9,633 nucleotides of DNA, taken from Aliarcobacter sp. GTDB lineage: Bacteria > Campylobacterota > Campylobacteria > Campylobacterales > Arcobacteraceae. The stretch lies in assembly GCA_017996075.1 (NCBI GenBank), contig JAGOHQ010000026.1, positions 1-9,633 on the forward strand, given 5' to 3'. Under the pieces are notes generated by a model. It was given only the letters and a program-made list of their open reading frames with translations, ran no database searches and was not told where the DNA came from. Position numbers and translations under genes: made by a program. Numbering within the stretch: the first letter of the stretch is position 1; each line of letters begins with the position of its first letter. Below, in pieces: positions 6,966-9,633 of the stretch.

Positions 6966-6989
6966 TTCATAAATCAAAATAAAGGATTA

Positions 6990-7379
6990 ATGAAAATGAA
7001 AAAAGTATTAAAAGCTTTTGTAGTTATGTTTCTAATGGCTACTATTTTAAATGCAAGCTCATTAAAAGAGAGTTTAAATGTTGATGGATACAATCTTGAA
7101 CTTACAAGCAAAAGAGATTTAAGTGCAGGAAGTAATGAGTTTTTTGTGAAAATTACAAAAGATGGAAAAGAAGTAAATGATGCAAAAATAAAAGCTAAGT
7201 TTTTTATGCCAGAGATGCCAGGAATGCCATATATGGAGCATGAAGGTGAAGGAAAATTTGAAAATGGCATTTATAGTTTTGTAATTAATTTCTGTATGGA
7301 TGGAACTTGGCAATATAATATCAGATTTAAAACAGCTGATGATAAAGTTCACTCTGTAAAAAGTAGTGTGAGCTTCTAA
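6990..7379 (+). CDS. Secreted YtkA/FixH-like protein with Met-rich motif
   Basis: A 129-residue protein with a signal peptide (basic start, hydrophobic stretch 8-20, cleavage probably around Ala22-Ser23). The mature part is a small beta-rich domain resembling YtkA-like/FixH-like proteins often found in heavy-metal RND operons. The notable motif is MPEMPGMPYMEH (73-84), with Met73, Met76, Met79, Met82 and His84, followed by Cys102, Met103 and Trp107. Met-rich sites in periplasmic proteins commonly bind Cu(I) or Ag(I). It is the first gene of the pump operon, one base before the TolC-like gene, so a metal-chaperone or accessory role, analogous to CusF but unrelated in sequence, is plausible. 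A second ATG at 6996 may be the true start, as AAGGA lies 3 bases before the first and 9 before the second. Confidence 0.77.
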   Translation: MKMKKVLKAFVVMFLMATILNASSLKESLNVDGYNLELTSKRDLSAGSNEFFVKITKDGKEVNDAKIKAKFFMPEMPGMPYMEHEGEGKFENGIYSFVINFCMDGTWQYNIRFKTADDKVHSVKSSVSF

Positions 7380-7380
7380 A

Positions 7381-8571
7381 ATGAAAAAAGTAGTTTTTAC
7401 TTCACTAATTTTTGCTAGTTATTTATTTGGAACTTCGATTGAAGATATAGTACAAAAGAGTTTAGAAAATAATTTTGATATTAAAAGCCTTGAAAACTCT
7501 ATTGAAATTGCTAATTTCCAAATAAAACAGGCTAAAAATTGGGAAAATCCAATGATAAGCTTTAAAGCAAATGATATTATGCTGAATAAAAACTATTTAA
7601 ATAACCAAAAAGAGTATGGAATTGAGTTATCTCAAGCCATACCTATTGGTAAAAAACTTGAACTTGAAGAGAGTATTGCAAAAAAAGATAAATTATTGCA
7701 AGAACAAACTCTACAGGATATAAAGCTAGAATTCGAATCAAAAATTTATCTATATTCATACACTATTTTAATTTTAGAAAATAGATTAAAACTACTAAAT
7801 GAATATCAAAAAAATTTAAATCGCCTAGAAGAGCTTTATACAAAACTATATTCATATGATAAAGTATCTTTAAATGAGATATTAAATACACAAATTTCAA
7901 AATATGATTTACAAATGAAAATAAATGAACTTCAAATAACAAAAGATAATTTATATCTAAGTTTAGAGCAAATAAGTTATGAGAAGATTGATAAAATTGA
8001 TGATAGCTTAGTATTAAAAGATATAAACAGACAACAAATTGAAGAACAATTAATATTTCATCCAAAGATACAAACTCTACAAACAACAAGCCAAAAATAT
8101 AAAGATACGGCACAACTTGAAGACGCAAAAAAGTTTTCAAGTATAACTTTAGCTTTAGAATATATGCAAAATAAAGAGCAAGATTATGCAAATATTACAA
8201 TGTCTATGCCTCTACCAATTTATAATACAGAAAATATTAATAAATTAAAAGCAAATTTAAATACAAATGAAACTAATAATAAACTAGATAGTCAAATTCA
8301 TAATTTAAGATTACAAACAAAAATATATCTAAATAATTTAGAGCAATATAAAACAAATTATAAAATCCTTCAAGAAAAGATTGTACCTATAAAACAAAAA
8401 ATACAAAAGGTTTTAGAAGAGTTTGTAGGATTTGATAAAGAGAGTTTAAAAGAGAATCTAAATAGTTTAAATGAATTGATTGATTATGAAATGAAAGCAA
8501 GTGAACAACTTGAAAAATATTTCGAGAACTACAGTGAACTTATATATTACTCAAATAAAGGTGTAAAATGA
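7381..8571 (+). CDS. TolC-family outer-membrane efflux channel
   Basis: This outer-membrane factor should form the trimeric exit duct of the tripartite pump. The 396-residue precursor has a signal peptide (MKKVVFTSLIFASYLFGTS), no cysteine anywhere and thus no lipobox, unlike lipoprotein CusC. The family's N-terminal helical repeat is seen (SLENNFDIKSLENSIEIANFQIKQA region, 27-51), followed by the beta-barrel-entry signature GIELSQAIPIGKK (80-92) and long coiled-coil helices. The second repeat has ITLALEYMQNK (255-265) and a strand NITMSMPLPIYN (271-282). It is shorter than E. coli TolC, as is usual for heavy-metal RND channels in Campylobacterota. It starts one base after the YtkA-like stop, and its own TGA overlaps the next ATG (ATGA). 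Confidence 0.9.
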   Translation: MKKVVFTSLIFASYLFGTSIEDIVQKSLENNFDIKSLENSIEIANFQIKQAKNWENPMISFKANDIMLNKNYLNNQKEYGIELSQAIPIGKKLELEESIAKKDKLLQEQTLQDIKLEFESKIYLYSYTILILENRLKLLNEYQKNLNRLEELYTKLYSYDKVSLNEILNTQISKYDLQMKINELQITKDNLYLSLEQISYEKIDKIDDSLVLKDINRQQIEEQLIFHPKIQTLQTTSQKYKDTAQLEDAKKFSSITLALEYMQNKEQDYANITMSMPLPIYNTENINKLKANLNTNETNNKLDSQIHNLRLQTKIYLNNLEQYKTNYKILQEKIVPIKQKIQKVLEEFVGFDKESLKENLNSLNELIDYEMKASEQLEKYFENYSELIYYSNKGVK

Positions 8572-9548
8572 AAAAAATATTCTTATCGCTAATACTTATA
8601 GCTATAACTCTAAATTCCAATCCAATAGATGCTAAACAACTCTTTAATATTGAAAAAGTAAAAGTAAAAAAAGAGAGTTTTAAAGAATCAAAAGAGTTTT
8701 ATGGAATTACAAAACTAAATGAGAGTAAAACGATAGATATTGTAAGCAGATTTGATGGATATATTACACATTTAAATGCAAATAAAAATTATATGAATAT
8801 TAAAAAAGGTGAAAGTTTATATACAATTTATTCAAGCGATATTGCATCAATAAAAGCTGAGATTGAAATAGCAAAAGATTTAAATAAAAATTTATATGAT
8901 AAAGCAAATAGTAAATTAGAAAATTTTGATATAAAAAATGCTAAGTTTTTAAATAATGAAGTAGTTGTAAGTTCACCAATTTCAGGAATAATCACACAAA
9001 AAAATATAAATAATAAATCTTATGTAGAAAAAGGAAAAACTCTTTTTCAAATTTCATCACTTGAAGATATTTGGTTTATAGCTTCTATATATCAAGAGGA
9101 TTTGAGTTTTATAAAAGCAAATATGAATTCAATAATTAAACTTGATGGAGTAGAAGATCCAATAGTAGCAAAAGTTGATTTTATATATCCAGTTTTTAAT
9201 GAAGAGAAAAAAACAGTAGATATTAGATTTGTTATAGAAAATTCACAAAATAAGATTTTGCCTTCAATGTTTGGGAAAGTAAAAATAGAAAAAGAGAGTA
9301 AAGAGATTTTAGTTTTACCAAAAAGTGCAGTTATAAAAAAATCAGACTCTTATTATGTTTTTATTCCAAAAGAAAATGGAGAGTTTACACCTAAAAAAAT
9401 AGAGGCAAAAAGAGTAAGTGGTGATAAATATGAAATTTTAAGTGGTTTAACTCTTGATGATGAGGTTATAAACAACTCTTTATTCTTATATGATGCTGAT
9501 GCTATGACAAATAGACTTTATGATGAAACTTCTGATGAGGAGTGGTAA
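8568..9548 (+). CDS. RND efflux periplasmic adaptor (CusB/CzcB-like, HlyD family)
   Basis: The membrane-fusion subunit linking the inner-membrane RND pump to the TolC-like channel. The 326-residue precursor has a signal peptide ending near Ala22. The first half of the lipoyl domain is SRFDGYITHL (60-69), with KKGESLYTIYS (79-89). A short helical hairpin follows (about 92-125), then the second lipoyl half VVVSSPISGIITQK (132-145) and YVEKGKTLFQISSLEDIWF (152-170). Beta-barrel and membrane-proximal domains complete the chain. The mature N-terminus lacks the Met cluster used by CusB for Cu(I)/Ag(I). The C-terminus is acidic and short (YDETSDEEW). AAGG at 8558-8561 serves the ATG. The 4-base overlap upstream and the 2-base gap downstream indicate one transcript. 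Confidence 0.91.
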   Translation: MKKIFLSLILIAITLNSNPIDAKQLFNIEKVKVKKESFKESKEFYGITKLNESKTIDIVSRFDGYITHLNANKNYMNIKKGESLYTIYSSDIASIKAEIEIAKDLNKNLYDKANSKLENFDIKNAKFLNNEVVVSSPISGIITQKNINNKSYVEKGKTLFQISSLEDIWFIASIYQEDLSFIKANMNSIIKLDGVEDPIVAKVDFIYPVFNEEKKTVDIRFVIENSQNKILPSMFGKVKIEKESKEILVLPKSAVIKKSDSYYVFIPKENGEFTPKKIEAKRVSGDKYEILSGLTLDDEVINNSLFLYDADAMTNRLYDETSDEEW

Positions 9549-9550
9549 AA

Positions 9551-9633
9551 ATGGTTGAAAAAATAATAGACCTAAGTGTAAAAAACCGTTTTATTGTAAT
9601 TTTTATTACTCTACTATTAGCTTTTGGCTCAAT
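9551..9633 (+). CDS. RND efflux pump inner-membrane subunit (CusA/CzcA-like), N-terminal fragment
   Basis: The first 27 codons of a gene that runs off the right edge. The product starts MVEKIIDLSVKNRF and continues into a strongly hydrophobic helix (IVIFITLLLAFGS). The 'EKIIxxSxxNRF' start followed by the first membrane helix is typical of CusA/CzcA heavy-metal RND pumps, which drive export with the proton gradient. The full protein would be about 1000 residues. GAGGAG at 9537-9542, in the end of the adaptor gene, lies 8 bases before the ATG. Too little is present to judge whether the metal-relay methionines of CusA or the acidic site of CzcA is present; that decides the substrate. Confidence 0.82.
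   Translation, partial: MVEKIIDLSVKNRFIVIFITLLLAFGS

Noticed and set aside
6974..7352. Two reverse-strand open frames opposite the YtkA-like gene
   Set aside because: Both are antisense shadows of a gene with a clear signal peptide, ribosome site and operon position.
7763..8191. Reverse-strand open frame opposite the TolC-like gene
   Set aside because: Leucine- and tyrosine-rich translation typical of the antisense of an AT-rich helical gene; no start signal or homology seen.
1..9633. Mobile element, CRISPR array, tRNA or rRNA
   Set aside because: No transposase or integrase frame, no spaced repeat array, and no tRNA-like cloverleaf or rRNA sequence was recognised; base composition looks even across the window.

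Overview
The window is a very AT-rich, densely coded stretch with short intergenic gaps, many stop/start overlaps, and TTG and GTG starts beside ATG. The protein sequences look like Campylobacterota. GluRS is of the GltX1 type, a rsmA start lies divergent to hisF, and rlmN, gltX1 and a small RRM protein follow. I infer an Arcobacter-like member (Arcobacteraceae); this rests on protein resemblance and base composition, not on a search.

Left part (1-5127), housekeeping. The first 29 codons of rsmA (16S rRNA dimethyladenosine transferase) run leftward from base 89. Divergent to it is a tight rightward cluster: hisF (TTG start), a periplasmic SIMPL/DUF541 protein, a short nucleoside-phosphorylase-like protein, rlmN, a 39-residue single-pass membrane protein (3232-3351), and gltX1. 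The best gltX1 start is 3353, where a Shine-Dalgarno site lies inside the end of the 39-residue gene. After a 52-base gap with a plausible promoter comes a 93-residue RRM RNA-binding protein, closed by a clear intrinsic terminator (5103-5127).

Right part (5136-9633), a two-component system plus tripartite efflux pump. An OmpR-family response regulator and its overlapping histidine kinase are followed by a 68-base gap holding a direct repeat (CTACACA twice, 11 bases apart), a good candidate operator for that regulator. Then come a secreted YtkA/FixH-like protein with a Met-rich motif, a TolC-family outer-membrane factor, a CusB/CzcB-like periplasmic adaptor, and the first 27 codons of a CusA/CzcA-like RND pump running off the right edge. 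The last four genes are spaced 1 base apart, overlapping by 4, and 2 bases apart, so they should form one transcript.

The likely logic is that the kinase senses an envelope signal, the regulator binds the 11-bp-spaced repeat and activates the pump operon, and the pump exports a metal ion (copper or silver most likely, by the Met motif) or another toxic compound. Substrate specificity is not proven by this window. No insertion sequence, tRNA, rRNA or CRISPR array was seen, and no intergenic gap exceeds 300 bases.
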